Assembly: GCA_902786245.1 (NCBI GenBank) | Contig: CADABS010000040.1 | Span: 1-47,851 of the forward strand | Direction: 5' to 3' | Origin: an uncultured Erysipelotrichaceae bacterium | GTDB taxonomy: Bacteria; Bacillota_I; Bacilli_A; Erysipelotrichales; Erysipelotrichaceae | DNA length: 47,851 bases | Part shown: one piece after another, positions 22,106 through 31,326 of the stretch | Layout of the letters: each line of letters begins with the position of its first letter | Numbering within the stretch: position 1 is the stretch's first letter | Program-made: the position numbers and the translations under genes | Notes under the pieces: generated by a model | Databases searched by the model: none | What the model saw: the letters and a program-made list of their open reading frames with translations, nothing else | Told to the model about the DNA's origin: nothing

Positions 22106-23002
22106 TCAGATTCTTTCGGAAATGATGAACCGCGGTCTGCCTTTGATTTCATCATAGATCCTGGCAATGTAGTAGCCGGCTGCCCCCAGTCCGATCATCA
22201 GGATGCCCGATGACAGACAGACAAGCATCTTCAGACTCAGCCAGTCCCCTTCGGTGCGGATCGCAATGATGCCGGTGATCAGTGCCAGCAGGATGAACAG
22301 ACATCCGAAGAACACGATGGCCAGCAGCGGGGCTGCCGAGAATTCGGCGATGTTGGAGATCGCATAGCGGATCAGTGCTTTGGTCGACCATTTCGATTCG
22401 CCGGCGATCCTGTCCTGTACTTCATATTCCACTGCCGTTGTCTTAAAGCCGATCCAGGAAGACAGCGCCCGGAAGAAGGCATTCTTCTCCGGCATATTGA
22501 TCAGTACGTTGACGGCTTTGCGGTCCAGCAGCTTGAAATCCGAAGCTCTGCTCATATCGATGCCCACCGCTGCGGAAATCATCGCATAGAACGATTTTGC
22601 GGCAAATCTGCGCATGAATGTTTCCGTGCCCCGGTCTGCCTTGACACCTTCCACGATCTCATAGCCCTGTTCCCAGAGCCGGTACATCTCGACGATCTTT
22701 CCGGGAGGATGCTGCAGGTCGCAGTCAATGACCACGGCACAGTCGCCCTTTGCTTCGCTCAGACCGGCAAATACCGCCGCTTCCTTGCCGAAGTTCCTGG
22801 AGAAATGGATGCCGTGCACCATCGGATTTTTCTCTGCGCGGGCAAGGATCGTCGCCCATGTGCTGTCTCTGGATCCGTCGTCCACAAAAAGCAGTTCCGC
22901 ATCGATTCCCGCTTCTTTCAGGATCGATGAAATGGTATCTGCCGCCGCAGGAATTGTTTTTTCTTCATTGAATGCAGGGATAATAACACTCAGCACAGGC
23001 AT
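22106..23002 (-). CDS. Membrane-anchored family 2 glycosyltransferase (GtrB/DPM-like)
   Basis: These enzymes transfer a sugar from a nucleotide donor to a polyprenyl phosphate carrier. The 298-residue protein has LSVIIPAFNEEKTI, a LLFVDDGSRDST donor motif, VVIDCDLQHPP (DxD-like metal site), and QDRIAGESKWSTKALIRYA, the GtrB-type KW(S/T) motif. Two C-terminal membrane helices follow (about 226-250 and 261-285). Start: AAGGAGG ends only 2 nt before the ATG at 23002 but 8 nt before an in-frame GTG at 22996, so the true start may be the GTG. A -35/-10 pair lies just upstream. Single-gene unit. Confidence 0.92.
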   Translation of the reverse strand: MPVLSVIIPAFNEEKTIPAAADTISSILKEAGIDAELLFVDDGSRDSTWATILARAEKNPMVHGIHFSRNFGKEAAVFAGLSEAKGDCAVVIDCDLQHPPGKIVEMYRLWEQGYEIVEGVKADRGTETFMRRFAAKSFYAMISAAVGIDMSRASDFKLLDRKAVNVLINMPEKNAFFRALSSWIGFKTTAVEYEVQDRIAGESKWSTKALIRYAISNIAEFSAAPLLAIVFFGCLFILLALITGIIAIRTEGDWLSLKMLVCLSSGILMIGLGAAGYYIARIYDEIKGRPRFIISERI

Positions 23003-23025
23003 CGCCTCCTTGGTAAGTCACAAAT

Positions 23026-23054
23026 ATGATACACATTTTCAAAATAATTGTCAT
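23026..23054 (-). promoter_or_regulatory. Promoter of the glycosyltransferase gene
   Basis: On the minus strand ATGACA (23049-23054), a 17-bp spacer and TATCAT (23026-23031). It lies between the histidine-phosphatase stop and the glycosyltransferase start. Confidence 0.6.
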
Positions 23055-23058
23055 CCGC

Positions 23059-23604
23059 TCATTTCACGGTATACGGGTATCGGACGATCTCTGCGTTCTT
23101 TACACCGAAGGAAGCGAATTCTTCATTGGTCATGGTCCGGAAATACGACTCGATGATTCTTGCCAGGCCGTTATGCGCCGCCAGCAGGTATACCGTATCT
23201 TCCTGCGCTGTGATCTCATCGAGCAGACCGTATACCCGGTGGGCGGTCATGAACATGCTTTCGCCATTCCCGTAGCGGTCCGCAAAGCGCATCTTGGCAA
23301 TCCGGAATTCTTCAGCATCTCTGGCAGTGCCTTCATAGATGCCGAAGCACTGCTCCATCAGACGCGGTTCCTCGCGGAGCGGTATGCCGGTCTTTTCCGA
23401 GATGATCATGGCTGTTTCTTTTGCCCGGATCAGCGGCGATGTCAGGATCATATCGATTTTCAGATTCTGCGCCTTGATATGTTCCGCAGCCTGCAGAGCA
23501 TCCTGTCTGCCCCTGTCCGTCAGAGCGATATCGGTAATGCCGCAGATTTTATTGGCAACATTCCATTCGGACTGGCCATGGCGCACAAAATAGAATTCTC
23601 CCAT
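23059..23604 (-). CDS. Histidine phosphatase (phosphoglycerate-mutase-like) family protein
   Basis: The start is the ATG at 23604, with GGAGG 6 nt upstream, giving 181 residues. The N-terminal motif FYFVRHGQSEWN carries the phospho-accepting His of the RHG signature. SPLIRAKETA is the second Arg-containing motif, LMEQCFGIYEG the acidic proton donor region, and LLAAHNGLARII the second catalytic His. The family includes broad-specificity sugar-phosphate and cobalamin-pathway phosphatases; the substrate cannot be read here. It follows pheT by 51 bp on the same strand and may be co-transcribed with pheST. Confidence 0.9.
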   Translation of the reverse strand: MGEFYFVRHGQSEWNVANKICGITDIALTDRGRQDALQAAEHIKAQNLKIDMILTSPLIRAKETAMIISEKTGIPLREEPRLMEQCFGIYEGTARDAEEFRIAKMRFADRYGNGESMFMTAHRVYGLLDEITAQEDTVYLLAAHNGLARIIESYFRTMTNEEFASFGVKNAEIVRYPYTVK

Positions 23605-23655
23605 TGTTTCCTCCTGTACAGTGACAGGCCATCCAGAGATGGCCTGCACATTCTG

Positions 23656-26052
23656 CTATGATCTGAGTTCTGCGTGAAGCTTGTCCTTCAGCGCCTTGAT
23701 GATTGCCTCATGGACCGGAGCGATCTCCTCGTCCTTGAGCGTATGGTCATCGCTGCGGTAGGTGATCCGCAGGGCGACAGACTTCTTGCCTGCTTCGACA
23801 TGTTCGCCTTCATAGACGTCGAAGACTTCGGTATTCTGGATCAGCTTCGATCCGGCTTTGCGGATGGTTTCAAGCATCTGCTTTGCGGTAACCGGACTGT
23901 CCGCAACCAGCGCGATATCGCGCTCGACTGCCGGGAAGCGGTTGAGCGGCTTGAAGCGCAGTCTTGCGGCCTTGGCAGCGAAGATGGGATCGAGCGAAAT
24001 CTCGGCATAGACGACATTCTTCAGGCTGAACTTCTTCGCAAACAGCGGATGGATCTCGCCGAAGATGCCGAGCGGCTTCTTATCGAGCAGGATCTCTGCG
24101 CTGCGGTACGGATGGAAGTGTTCCGCATCGGCTGTATTCTCGATGATCTGGATTCTTCCGCCGCTGAAGCCCATGCGTTCCAGCAGCTTCATCAGGATGC
24201 CTTTCATGGCATAGAAGTCGCCTTTGATCTCATACTTGTGCAGCATATCCTTCTGCAGGCTGCCGTCCAGCACGACTGCCAGACGCTCTTCTTCACCGGC
24301 GCTGCTGTAGACCTTGGAGATTTCATAGAAGTTGTTATTGCTGTTCTGATGCGCCTCATTGTACTGAACGCATTCCAGAACGGAATTGATCAGGGAACTG
24401 CGGACATACTTTCTCGCTTCGCTCATCGGCATTGCCAGTTCCACCGGATCTCCGGCAGGACGGAAACCCGTGCGGATATAGTCATCCGAAACAAGCGTAT
24501 AGGTAACGATTTCACTGAGACCGGCTGCCATCATGACATTTCTGACTGCCCTTCTGCCTGCCTGTACCGGTGTCAGACGGCCGACGGTCGTCTCCATCTT
24601 CGGCAGCGTGCTGGCAAGATTGTCAAATCCGATCAGACGGATGATCTCCTCATCGATATCTGCCTGTCTTTCGATATCGGTACGGTAGCTCGGGATCGTG
24701 CAGGTAACGGTTTCGCCGTCTGCCTGCGGATCGAAATCGAGCCGGCGCAGAACATCCATGATCTGGTCCATCGTAAATTCCGTACCGAGCAGTCCGTTGC
24801 AGTGTGCCAGTGTCTCTGTGACCTTACGCGGTTCATACGGTTCAATGCCGAAGGATACGGTCGCTTCGAATCCGTCTGCTTCCGCATATTCCTTCAGCAG
24901 CTGCACCGAACGGTCGACTGCCTTCTGCATGGACAGCGGCTCCAGACCCTTTGTGAAGCGCTGGGCTGCTTCCGTGATCAGATTCAGACGGCCGGAGGTA
25001 CGGCGGATTGATACGCCGTCAAAGCTGGCTGCTTCAATGAAGATGCCCTTTGTGTTTTCATCGATCATCGACTCTTCGCCGCCCATGATGCCGGCGATAC
25101 CGGTCGGTTCGCCGCCGGTCGTAATGATCAGGTCGCCCTTCTGGATATCAAACTCAACACCGTCCAGGGCTGTCATCTTCATTTCGATATCATCTCTGAC
25201 CGTGATCTCACGGGCAGGAAGCTTGGAAAGATCGTAGTAATGCAGAGGCTGGCCTGTTTCCAGCATGACAAAATTGGAAATATCAACGACATTGTTGATG
25301 GAATTCATGCCGGCCGCATGGAGATACTTCTGCATCCATGCCGGTGAAGGACCGACCTTGACATGACCGACTGCCTTGCCGATGAATGCCGGGCATTTTT
25401 CCGTTGCCGAAGAGATCCGGAAGTTTCCTTCTTCCCCGCAGTCTGCCTTTCCCGCATAATCCGGCCAGGTGACCTTTCTTTCCAGAATGGCGCCGACTTC
25501 CTTGGCCATGTTCCACATCGATGTGCAGTCTGCCCGGTTGGGAGTCAGCGATACATCGAGTACCGTATCGTCATAGCCGATATATTCCAGAACATCGGTG
25601 CATCCCACCGGTGCATCGGCCGGCAGTTCTTCAATGCCGCTGGCCTGATATTCAGTCAGATATTTCTTATCGACGCCGAGTTCATACAGAGCACACAGCA
25701 TGCCGTTGGATTCATGTCCGCGCACCGGCTTGGCACTGATCGTGCCGCCCGGCAGCTGGGCACCGGGAAGAGCGACGATGACCTTCAGGCCTTTACGGCA
25801 GTTGGGAGCGCCGCAGACGATGTCATAGACATCATTTTCACCATCGCCGATCCTTGTCTTTGTCACATGGAGATGGGTATCGGGAATGTCTTCGCATTCC
25901 ATGACTTCGCCGATGACGAGGTTGGTTCCCTGGGCCATGGGTTCGATGCCTTCGACTTCCAGACCCGCGTTGGTCATTCTGTCCGCCAGTTCTTCCGGGC
26001 TGATGCCGGACAGATCTACATATTCACTCAGCCATTTATAACTTAAGCGCAT
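23656..26052 (-). CDS. pheT: Phenylalanine--tRNA ligase beta subunit
   Basis: The 798-residue beta chain of the heterotetrameric (alpha-beta)2 synthetase charges tRNA-Phe. Visible domains in order: N-terminal MRLSYKWLSEYVDLSG, tRNA-binding EMAP-like domain (about 40-150; VIGEVMECEDIPDTHLHVTK, GAPNCRKGLKVIVALPGA), B3/B4 editing region (about 215-380, VVDISNFVMLETGQPLHYYD), B5 domain (about 400-475), and the C-terminal ferredoxin-like anticodon-binding domain (about 705-798, FPAVERDIALVAD). Length is typical of bacteria. It starts 14 bp after pheS with SD GGAGG and shares the T-box leader. Confidence 0.97.
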   Translation of the reverse strand: MRLSYKWLSEYVDLSGISPEELADRMTNAGLEVEGIEPMAQGTNLVIGEVMECEDIPDTHLHVTKTRIGDGENDVYDIVCGAPNCRKGLKVIVALPGAQLPGGTISAKPVRGHESNGMLCALYELGVDKKYLTEYQASGIEELPADAPVGCTDVLEYIGYDDTVLDVSLTPNRADCTSMWNMAKEVGAILERKVTWPDYAGKADCGEEGNFRISSATEKCPAFIGKAVGHVKVGPSPAWMQKYLHAAGMNSINNVVDISNFVMLETGQPLHYYDLSKLPAREITVRDDIEMKMTALDGVEFDIQKGDLIITTGGEPTGIAGIMGGEESMIDENTKGIFIEAASFDGVSIRRTSGRLNLITEAAQRFTKGLEPLSMQKAVDRSVQLLKEYAEADGFEATVSFGIEPYEPRKVTETLAHCNGLLGTEFTMDQIMDVLRRLDFDPQADGETVTCTIPSYRTDIERQADIDEEIIRLIGFDNLASTLPKMETTVGRLTPVQAGRRAVRNVMMAAGLSEIVTYTLVSDDYIRTGFRPAGDPVELAMPMSEARKYVRSSLINSVLECVQYNEAHQNSNNNFYEISKVYSSAGEEERLAVVLDGSLQKDMLHKYEIKGDFYAMKGILMKLLERMGFSGGRIQIIENTADAEHFHPYRSAEILLDKKPLGIFGEIHPLFAKKFSLKNVVYAEISLDPIFAAKAARLRFKPLNRFPAVERDIALVADSPVTAKQMLETIRKAGSKLIQNTEVFDVYEGEHVEAGKKSVALRITYRSDDHTLKDEEIAPVHEAIIKALKDKLHAELRS

Positions 26053-26066
26053 TGTCTCAAACCTCC

Positions 26067-27101
26067 TCAGTCAAAGCGGTCGAAGTTCTTCAGGAACCTC
26101 TGGTCGTTGATATAGAAATTGCGGATATCATCGATGCCGTATTTCAGCATGGCGATTCTCTCCAGACCGATTCCGAAAGCGAAACCGCTGCATTTCTCCG
26201 GATCAAATCCGTTCATCTCAAGAACATGGGGATGAACCATGCCGGCACCGAGGATCTCGATCCAGCCGGAGCCCTTGCATACCGAGCATCCCTTGCCGTT
26301 GCAGAAAGGACAGGAGACATCGACTTCGACGGAAGGCTCCGTGAACGGGAAGAACGACGGGCGGAAACGGATCTGACGGCCTTCGCCGAACATCCGGTTG
26401 GCCATGAATTCCAGTGTGCCCTTGAGGTCTGCCAGTGTGATATGCTCACCGACGACCAGGCCTTCGCTCTGCATGAACTGGTGGCTGTGGGTAGCGTCGT
26501 CATCATCGCGTCTGTATACCTTGCCCGGGCAGATCAGCTTGATCGGCGTCTGTCCTTTTGCCTTCTCCAGTTCCCGCATCTGCATCGCAGTGGTATGCGT
26601 TCTCAGCAGCGTATTGGGATCGATATAGAATGTATCCTGCATTTCTCTTGCCGGATGATCCTTGGGGATATTGGCAAGTTCAAAATTATAGTAATCCTGC
26701 TCGACTTCCGGGCCTTCGGCAACCTTGTAGCCCATGCCGATGAACAGGTCTTCGATTTCCTGCTGGATCATCATCAGCGGATGCATCGTGCCGATGGAAA
26801 TGCTGTCGCCCGGCAGGGTGATATCGATTTTTTCTTTTTCCATCTTCTGCACCAGGGCACCGGCATTGAGTTCTTCCTGACGCTTTTCCAGTTCTTCCGT
26901 GACTGTCTGCTTGCAGACGTTGACCTTCTGGCCGAACGCCGGCTTTTCTTCTTTCGGCAGCGATTTCATCTCTGCCATCAGCGCCTGGATCATGCCCTTC
27001 TTGCCCAGATACCGGATCCGCACCTGCTGCAGTTCTTCCGGATCGGCTGCCGCAGCGATCGCTGCCAGCGCTTCGTCCTGTACTTGTGTAATCTTGTCCA
27101 T
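26067..27101 (-). CDS. pheS: Phenylalanine--tRNA ligase alpha subunit
   Basis: The start is the ATG at 27101, with GGAGG 7 nt upstream, giving 344 residues. The N-terminal coiled-coil (about 1-85) is followed by the class II catalytic core: motif 2 [30 protein letters not shown], and motif 3 [20 protein letters not shown] with the ATP-binding Arg. An insertion with [17 protein letters not shown] (about 275-291) is a four-Cys zinc knuckle seen in many Bacillota PheS. Expression is controlled by the T-box leader directly upstream. It forms an operon with pheT. Confidence 0.97.
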   Translation of the reverse strand: MDKITQVQDEALAAIAAAADPEELQQVRIRYLGKKGMIQALMAEMKSLPKEEKPAFGQKVNVCKQTVTEELEKRQEELNAGALVQKMEKEKIDITLPGDSISIGTMHPLMMIQQEIEDLFIGMGYKVAEGPEVEQDYYNFELANIPKDHPAREMQDTFYIDPNTLLRTHTTAMQMRELEKAKGQTPIKLICPGKVYRRDDDDATHSHQFMQSEGLVVGEHITLADLKGTLEFMANRMFGEGRQIRFRPSFFPFTEPSVEVDVSCPFCNGKGCSVCKGSGWIEILGAGMVHPHVLEMNGFDPEKCSGFAFGIGLERIAMLKYGIDDIRNFYINDQRFLKNFDRFD

Positions 27102-27334
27102 GCTTACCTCCAAATAAAAAACGTTCCTGCACACAGGAACGCATCACACGCGGTACCATCCTGATTCGCATTTTTCAATGCGCACTCAATTGACTCATAA
27201 CGGGAGTTTCCGGAGGGGATTGGCCTCGCTGGGAAAGTGAATTCACCGCTGCATCCGGCAGGATCCTTTCAGCATGCAGATCCCTCTCTGTGCCATTGCC
27301 AGGCGGCTACTGGTCTTTCCTTTATAACGCTTTA
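27102..27334 (-). promoter_or_regulatory. T-box riboswitch leader of pheST
   Basis: The T-box consensus AGGATGGTACCGCG lies at 27149-27162 (minus strand). It is followed by a terminator hairpin, CGTTCCTG (27134-27141) with CAGGAACG (27122-27129), and TTTTTT. Upstream the leader has the Stem I AGAGAGG-type segment. A TTC triplet in GGTGAATTCACTTT (about 27235-27250) is a candidate Phe specifier. Uncharged tRNA-Phe should stabilise the antiterminator and turn on pheST. The specifier placement is by eye and not folded. Confidence 0.93.
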
Positions 27335-27340
27335 ACAATG

Positions 27341-27368
27341 ATTATAGAGGAAAACCCGTTTTTTTCAA
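27341..27368 (-). promoter_or_regulatory. Promoter of the pheST T-box transcript
   Basis: On the minus strand TTGAAA (27363-27368), a 16-bp spacer and a consensus TATAAT (27341-27346). Transcription would begin near 27334, at the 5' end of the T-box leader. Confidence 0.8.
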
Positions 27369-27411
27369 CTCGAAAAATCCTGTCCGAGGAAATCAGAAAA
27401 GCGGTCTGCAT

Positions 27412-28122
27412 TCAGTAGGCAAACCGCAGTCCGTCATAAGTCTGATAAAGTTCATCCAGATCGTTCATGTCCAGGATAAACGCATTGCCGAGCAGTTCGA
27501 GATGATCGCCGTCAATCAGCAGTCCGCTCTGGTTGTCCATCGCAACGACCGCTCGGCCGGTATCTTCCAGGGTCCGGATGATTGCCTCAATATGGCGAAG
27601 ATCTTCTTCATAGTGCACTTCCACATCGAATCCGCCCAGCATGCCCAGTCCTTCCTGATACTGGTATTCATAGCCGTCTTCCGGGGTCAGATGATACAGA
27701 TCGAGCTGGACCATGGCTCCGGCGCTGACACCGATGACAACGCCTTCATAATCGCGGATCAGATTCTTGATCTCCAGGTCATACATTCTCTGCAGCATCC
27801 AGTCGGGATAGCCGCCGGTCAGAAACAGAATATCGCTGTCCAGGATCTTCTTTGCGGCAGACAGCGGTGTATCTTCGACATAGTTGATCCAGGCAATGTC
27901 TTTTTCCCTGAGACCGCATGCCAGAAACGGCTGTACGATTTCTTCATATTCACGCTGCCCTTTTCCATAGCACATCCGCCATTCATCAATATCGCTGATC
28001 CATCCTTCGCCATAGCTCAGCGCCGCAATGGCTGCTTTCATGCCGGGATGGATATACGGCGCCAGGGCCGGATATGCCCAGCCGGTATGGAACGCAGGCA
28101 CACTCATCAGTATATTCGTCAT
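27412..28122 (-). CDS. Peptidase S51 (dipeptidase E-like) family protein
   Basis: The start chosen is the ATG at 28122 (236 residues, MTNILMSVPAFHTGWAYP). A TATAAT for this direction at 28147-28152 would lie inside the longer frame that begins at 28206, so the longer start is unlikely. LFLTGGYPDW and the nucleophile elbow GVVIGVSAGAM, with the catalytic Ser, are S51 hallmarks. DILFLTGG, AVVAMDNQSGLLID and the late HLELLG complete the class-I-amidotransferase-like fold. Members cleave Asp-dipeptides or act on cyanophycin; the substrate here is not resolved. It is divergent from acylphosphatase. Confidence 0.85.
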   Translation of the reverse strand: MTNILMSVPAFHTGWAYPALAPYIHPGMKAAIAALSYGEGWISDIDEWRMCYGKGQREYEEIVQPFLACGLREKDIAWINYVEDTPLSAAKKILDSDILFLTGGYPDWMLQRMYDLEIKNLIRDYEGVVIGVSAGAMVQLDLYHLTPEDGYEYQYQEGLGMLGGFDVEVHYEEDLRHIEAIIRTLEDTGRAVVAMDNQSGLLIDGDHLELLGNAFILDMNDLDELYQTYDGLRFAY

Positions 28123-28146
28123 ATTTTTCCACCAGTCAATGGATTC

Positions 28147-28187
28147 ATTATATTCTTCTTCCGGCAAAAGAAAAGTTTTCTTATAAT
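28147..28187. promoter_or_regulatory. Back-to-back -10 boxes for the S51 peptidase and acylphosphatase genes
   Basis: A minus-strand TATAAT at 28147-28152 lies 24 bp before the peptidase start. A plus-strand TATAAT at 28182-28187 lies 17 bp before the acylphosphatase start. Neither has a strong -35. The overlap of the two promoter regions means the genes may compete for polymerase. Confidence 0.6.
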
Positions 28188-28204
28188 GAAAAAAAGGAGT
28201 ATTC

Positions 28205-28477
28205 ATGAAACGATATCATGTATTTGTCGAAGGCCGCGTACAGGGAGTCGGCTTCCGCACCTTCTGTACGGTCCGGGCCCAGCGCTATCATCTGACCGGT
28301 TCGGTACGGAATCTGGAAAACGGCATGGTCGAGCTGTATATCCAGGGCGAAGATCCGCAGATCACCGCCTTTCTGGAAGAAGTCGAAGCCGGCGACCGGT
28401 TCATCCGGGTCGATAACATATCCGTCAAACCGTCTGAAGTCATCCCCGGCGAAAAGAAGTTTATCTACCGCTGGTAG
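28205..28477 (+). CDS. acyP: Acylphosphatase
   Basis: This 90-residue enzyme hydrolyses acyl phosphates such as carbamoyl phosphate and 1,3-bisphosphoglycerate. The catalytic loop VEGRVQGVGFRTF holds Arg18, and GSVRNLENGMVEL holds the catalytic Asn36. The length is standard for the single-domain enzyme. SD AAAGGAG lies 5-6 nt before the ATG, preceded by TATAAT at 28182-28187. Cytoplasmic, single-gene unit. Confidence 0.95.
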   Translation: MKRYHVFVEGRVQGVGFRTFCTVRAQRYHLTGSVRNLENGMVELYIQGEDPQITAFLEEVEAGDRFIRVDNISVKPSEVIPGEKKFIYRW

Positions 28478-28583
28478 CCCCTTCACAGGATCTTCTGCAG
28501 AAAAATCGCAATGTAATCGCTTACTTGTGATTTATTTATCATATTCGGTTGCACAGCCTTTTTCATTATGTTATCGTTCAATT

Positions 28584-28601
28584 GCGTGAAATATTTCACA
28601 A
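28584..28601 (+). promoter_or_regulatory. Putative Rex operator upstream of adhE
   Basis: A perfect 14-bp palindrome, GTGAAATATTTCAC (28586-28599), extends on the right to CACAA. The 18-mer GCGTGAAATATTTCACAA matches a TTGTGAA-N4-TTCACAA type Rex site at all but its first two bases. It sits directly before the adhE ribosome binding site and just downstream of a possible promoter (TTGCAC 28549-28554, 17-bp spacer, TATCGT 28572-28577). Rex represses adhE in many Bacillota when NADH is low. Confidence 0.7.
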
Positions 28602-28611
28602 GGAGGAAACT

Positions 28612-31281
28612 ATGGCAGAACGCAAAAACAAAACGACAGCTTCGGAAACACCGGCCGCAGTAAACTCAGCAGCTGCAGAAGTAGATGCACTCGTTCAGAA
28701 AGCGCTGAAAGCACTGGATGCATACGCGGACTACGACCAGGAAAAAATCGATTATATCGTTGCGAAATGCTCGGTCGCAGCGCTGGACCATCACGGTGAA
28801 CTGGCAAAACTCGCAATTGAAGAAACAGGCCGCGGCGTATTTGAAGATAAAGCAACGAAGAACCTGTTCGCATGCGAATACGTCGTCAATCATATGCGCA
28901 AGCAGAAGACGGTCGGCATCATTGAGGAGGATCCGGTCAAAGGACTCAAATATGTCGCTGAACCGGTCGGCGTCGTCGCCGGTATCACCCCGGTCACCAA
29001 TCCGACCTCGACTGCCATTTTCAAATCCCTGATCTGTCTGAAGACAAGAAATCCGATCATCTTCGCCTTCCACCCTAATGCCCAGAACTCCTCTGCGGCA
29101 GCTGCCAGAATCATGTATGAAGCAGCGGTTGCGGCCGGTGCACCGGAAGGATGTATACAGTGGATCAGCCATCCGTCCATGGATGCGACAAACGCGCTGA
29201 TGAATCATCCCGGTGTCTCCACCATTCTTGCGACCGGCGGCAATGCCATGGTCAAGGCGGCGTATTCCTGCGGCAAGCCGGCGCTCGGCGTCGGAGCCGG
29301 AAATGTACCTGCATATATCGAGACGACTGCGGATATCCGCCAGGCGGTATCGGACATCGCCATGTCCAAGGCGTTTGACCACGGTATGGTCTGCGCATCG
29401 GAACAGGCAGTCATCTGCGACCGTGAAATCTACAGCGATGTCAAATCCGAATTCAGACATTACAATGTCCATTACGTCACAAAAGCCGAAAAGGAAAAAC
29501 TGGAAAAGTTCATGTTCGGTTGCACCGCATATTCGGAAGGCTGCGAAAACGCAAAGCTCAACGGCAGCGTCGCCGGCAGAAGCGCATACTGGATTGCCCA
29601 GCAGGCCGGCTTCGAAGTCGATCCGAATACATCGATCCTGATTGCGGAATGCAAAGAAGTCGGACCGGCAGAGCCGCTGACCAGAGAAAAGCTCTCCCCT
29701 GTTCTGGCAATGCTAAAAGCAGACAGTATCGAAGACGGCTTCAATAAGGCTGAGCAGATGGTTCTGTTCAACGGCACCGGCCACAGCGCAGCCATCCATA
29801 CCCAGAATGAAGATCTGGTCCGTGAATTCGGCAAGCGGATCAAAGCCTGCCGGATCATCTGGAACTCCCCTTCCACCTTCGGCGGCATCGGCAATATCTA
29901 CAACTCCTTTATTCCTTCTCTGACGCTGGGATGCGGTTCTTACGGTCATAACAGCGTCTCCGGCAACATTTCATCGATCAACCTGCTGAACATCAAAAAA
30001 GTCGGCGAGAGGAGGAATACAATGCAGTGGTTCAAGATCCCGTCAAAGATTTATATTGAAAAGAATTCCATTGAATACCTGCATGATATGCGTGAAATGA
30101 ACCGGGTATTCATCGTTACCGACCAATCCATGGTCCAGCTCGGATATGTCGAAAAGGTAACCGATCAGCTGGCTTTAAGACACAACAAGGTCACCTATGA
30201 GCTCTTCTGCGATGTCGAACCCGACCCTTCCATCCAGACCGTGAAAAAAGGACTGCTGCTGATGCAGTCATTCCAGCCGGATACGATCATCGCCCTGGGC
30301 GGCGGATCGGCCATGGATGCGGCCAAAGGCATGTGGCTCTACTATGAACATCCGGAAGTCAGTTTCGATGATCTGAAACAGAAATTCATGGATATCCGCA
30401 AGCGTGCTTTCCAGTATCCGGAACTGGGCAAGAAAGCAAACCTTGTCTGTATTCCGACGACATCCGGCACCGGTTCGGAAGTCACGCCGTTTGCGGTCAT
30501 CACCGATAAGGAAACCAATATCAAGTATCCGCTGACCGACTATTCCCTGACCCCGACGGTCGCCATCATCGATCCTGCCCTGACCATGACTCTGCCGGCT
30601 TCCATCACTGCCAATACCGGCATGGATGTACTGACCCACGCCGTCGAAGCATATGTCTCCGTCATGGCTTCTGACTACACCGATGCCCTCGCCCTGAAGG
30701 CAGTGCAGCTTGTCTTTGAATACCTGCCCCGGGCCGTACATAACGGCGCAAAAGATCCGGAAGCGCGGGAAAAGATGCATAACGCATCGTGTCTGGCCGG
30801 CATGGCATTTGCCAATGCGTTCCTGGGCATGAACCATTCCATGGCCCACAAAGTCGGTGCCCGCTTCCATGTGCCCCATGGTCTTGCCAATGCGATCCTG
30901 CTTCCGTATACGATCCGCTACAACGGCACAAAGCCGGAGAAGCCGGGTATCTGGCCGAAATACCGGTATTACAATGCCGACCTGCGCTATTGCGAACTGG
31001 CCAAAGCCGTCGGCATGGAAGTGCAGTCGCTTGAACAGGGCGTCGCCTCCTTTGCCAAAGCCGTATGGCAGCTGGGAACCGACTGCAATATCGACATGAA
31101 GTTCTCCTCTCTGCCGTATCTGAATGAAGAGGACTGGATGGCAGCTGCCGAAGATCTGGCCTATCTTGCCTATGAAGACCAGTGCTCCCCTGCCAATCCG
31201 CGGGTGCCGATGGTCGCCGATATGAAAGAAATCCTGATCAAAGCATGGTCAGGAGAAGTCATTGAATACGCACAGCACTGA
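28612..31281 (+). CDS. adhE: Bifunctional acetaldehyde-CoA/alcohol dehydrogenase
   Basis: The start is the ATG at 28612 with AAGGAGG 7 nt upstream, giving 889 residues. The N-terminal aldehyde dehydrogenase half (about 25-460) reduces acetyl-CoA to acetaldehyde; its catalytic Cys is in [14 protein letters not shown]. The C-terminal half (about 470-889) is an iron-type alcohol dehydrogenase: [16 protein letters not shown] binds NAD, and the metal site His residues lie in [29 protein letters not shown]. The enzyme regenerates NAD+ during fermentation and usually forms spirosomes. The extra Ala-rich N-terminus (about 20 residues) is poorly conserved. Likely under Rex control from the site at 28584-28601. 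Confidence 0.98.
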   Translation: MAERKNKTTASETPAAVNSAAAEVDALVQKALKALDAYADYDQEKIDYIVAKCSVAALDHHGELAKLAIEETGRGVFEDKATKNLFACEYVVNHMRKQKTVGIIEEDPVKGLKYVAEPVGVVAGITPVTNPTSTAIFKSLICLKTRNPIIFAFHPNAQNSSAAAARIMYEAAVAAGAPEGCIQWISHPSMDATNALMNHPGVSTILATGGNAMVKAAYSCGKPALGVGAGNVPAYIETTADIRQAVSDIAMSKAFDHGMVCASEQAVICDREIYSDVKSEFRHYNVHYVTKAEKEKLEKFMFGCTAYSEGCENAKLNGSVAGRSAYWIAQQAGFEVDPNTSILIAECKEVGPAEPLTREKLSPVLAMLKADSIEDGFNKAEQMVLFNGTGHSAAIHTQNEDLVREFGKRIKACRIIWNSPSTFGGIGNIYNSFIPSLTLGCGSYGHNSVSGNISSINLLNIKKVGERRNTMQWFKIPSKIYIEKNSIEYLHDMREMNRVFIVTDQSMVQLGYVEKVTDQLALRHNKVTYELFCDVEPDPSIQTVKKGLLLMQSFQPDTIIALGGGSAMDAAKGMWLYYEHPEVSFDDLKQKFMDIRKRAFQYPELGKKANLVCIPTTSGTGSEVTPFAVITDKETNIKYPLTDYSLTPTVAIIDPALTMTLPASITANTGMDVLTHAVEAYVSVMASDYTDALALKAVQLVFEYLPRAVHNGAKDPEAREKMHNASCLAGMAFANAFLGMNHSMAHKVGARFHVPHGLANAILLPYTIRYNGTKPEKPGIWPKYRYYNADLRYCELAKAVGMEVQSLEQGVASFAKAVWQLGTDCNIDMKFSSLPYLNEEDWMAAAEDLAYLAYEDQCSPANPRVPMVADMKEILIKAWSGEVIEYAQH

Positions 31282-31287
31282 ATCCTG

Positions 31288-31326
31288 CGGGGAGAATAAA
31301 AAACTCCCCGTTTTTCTTTCGGGGAG
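31288..31326. terminator. Three-arm bidirectional terminator (adhE / SpoU gene)
   Basis: CGGGGAG occurs at 31288-31294 and again at 31320-31326, and CTCCCCG at 31304-31310. Pairing of arms 1 and 2 gives a plus-strand terminator with TTTTTCTTT. Pairing of arms 2 and 3 gives a minus-strand terminator with TTTTTTATT. One arm thus serves two convergent genes. Confidence 0.85.

Noticed and set aside
23674-25011. A 445-codon plus-strand frame antisense to pheT.
   Set aside because: Shadow of pheT; no ribosome binding site and a composition typical of antisense frames.
28123-28206. N-terminal extension of the S51 peptidase (MNTPFFHYKKT...).
   Set aside because: It would contain the gene's own TATAAT at 28147-28152, and the start at 28122 fits the family better.
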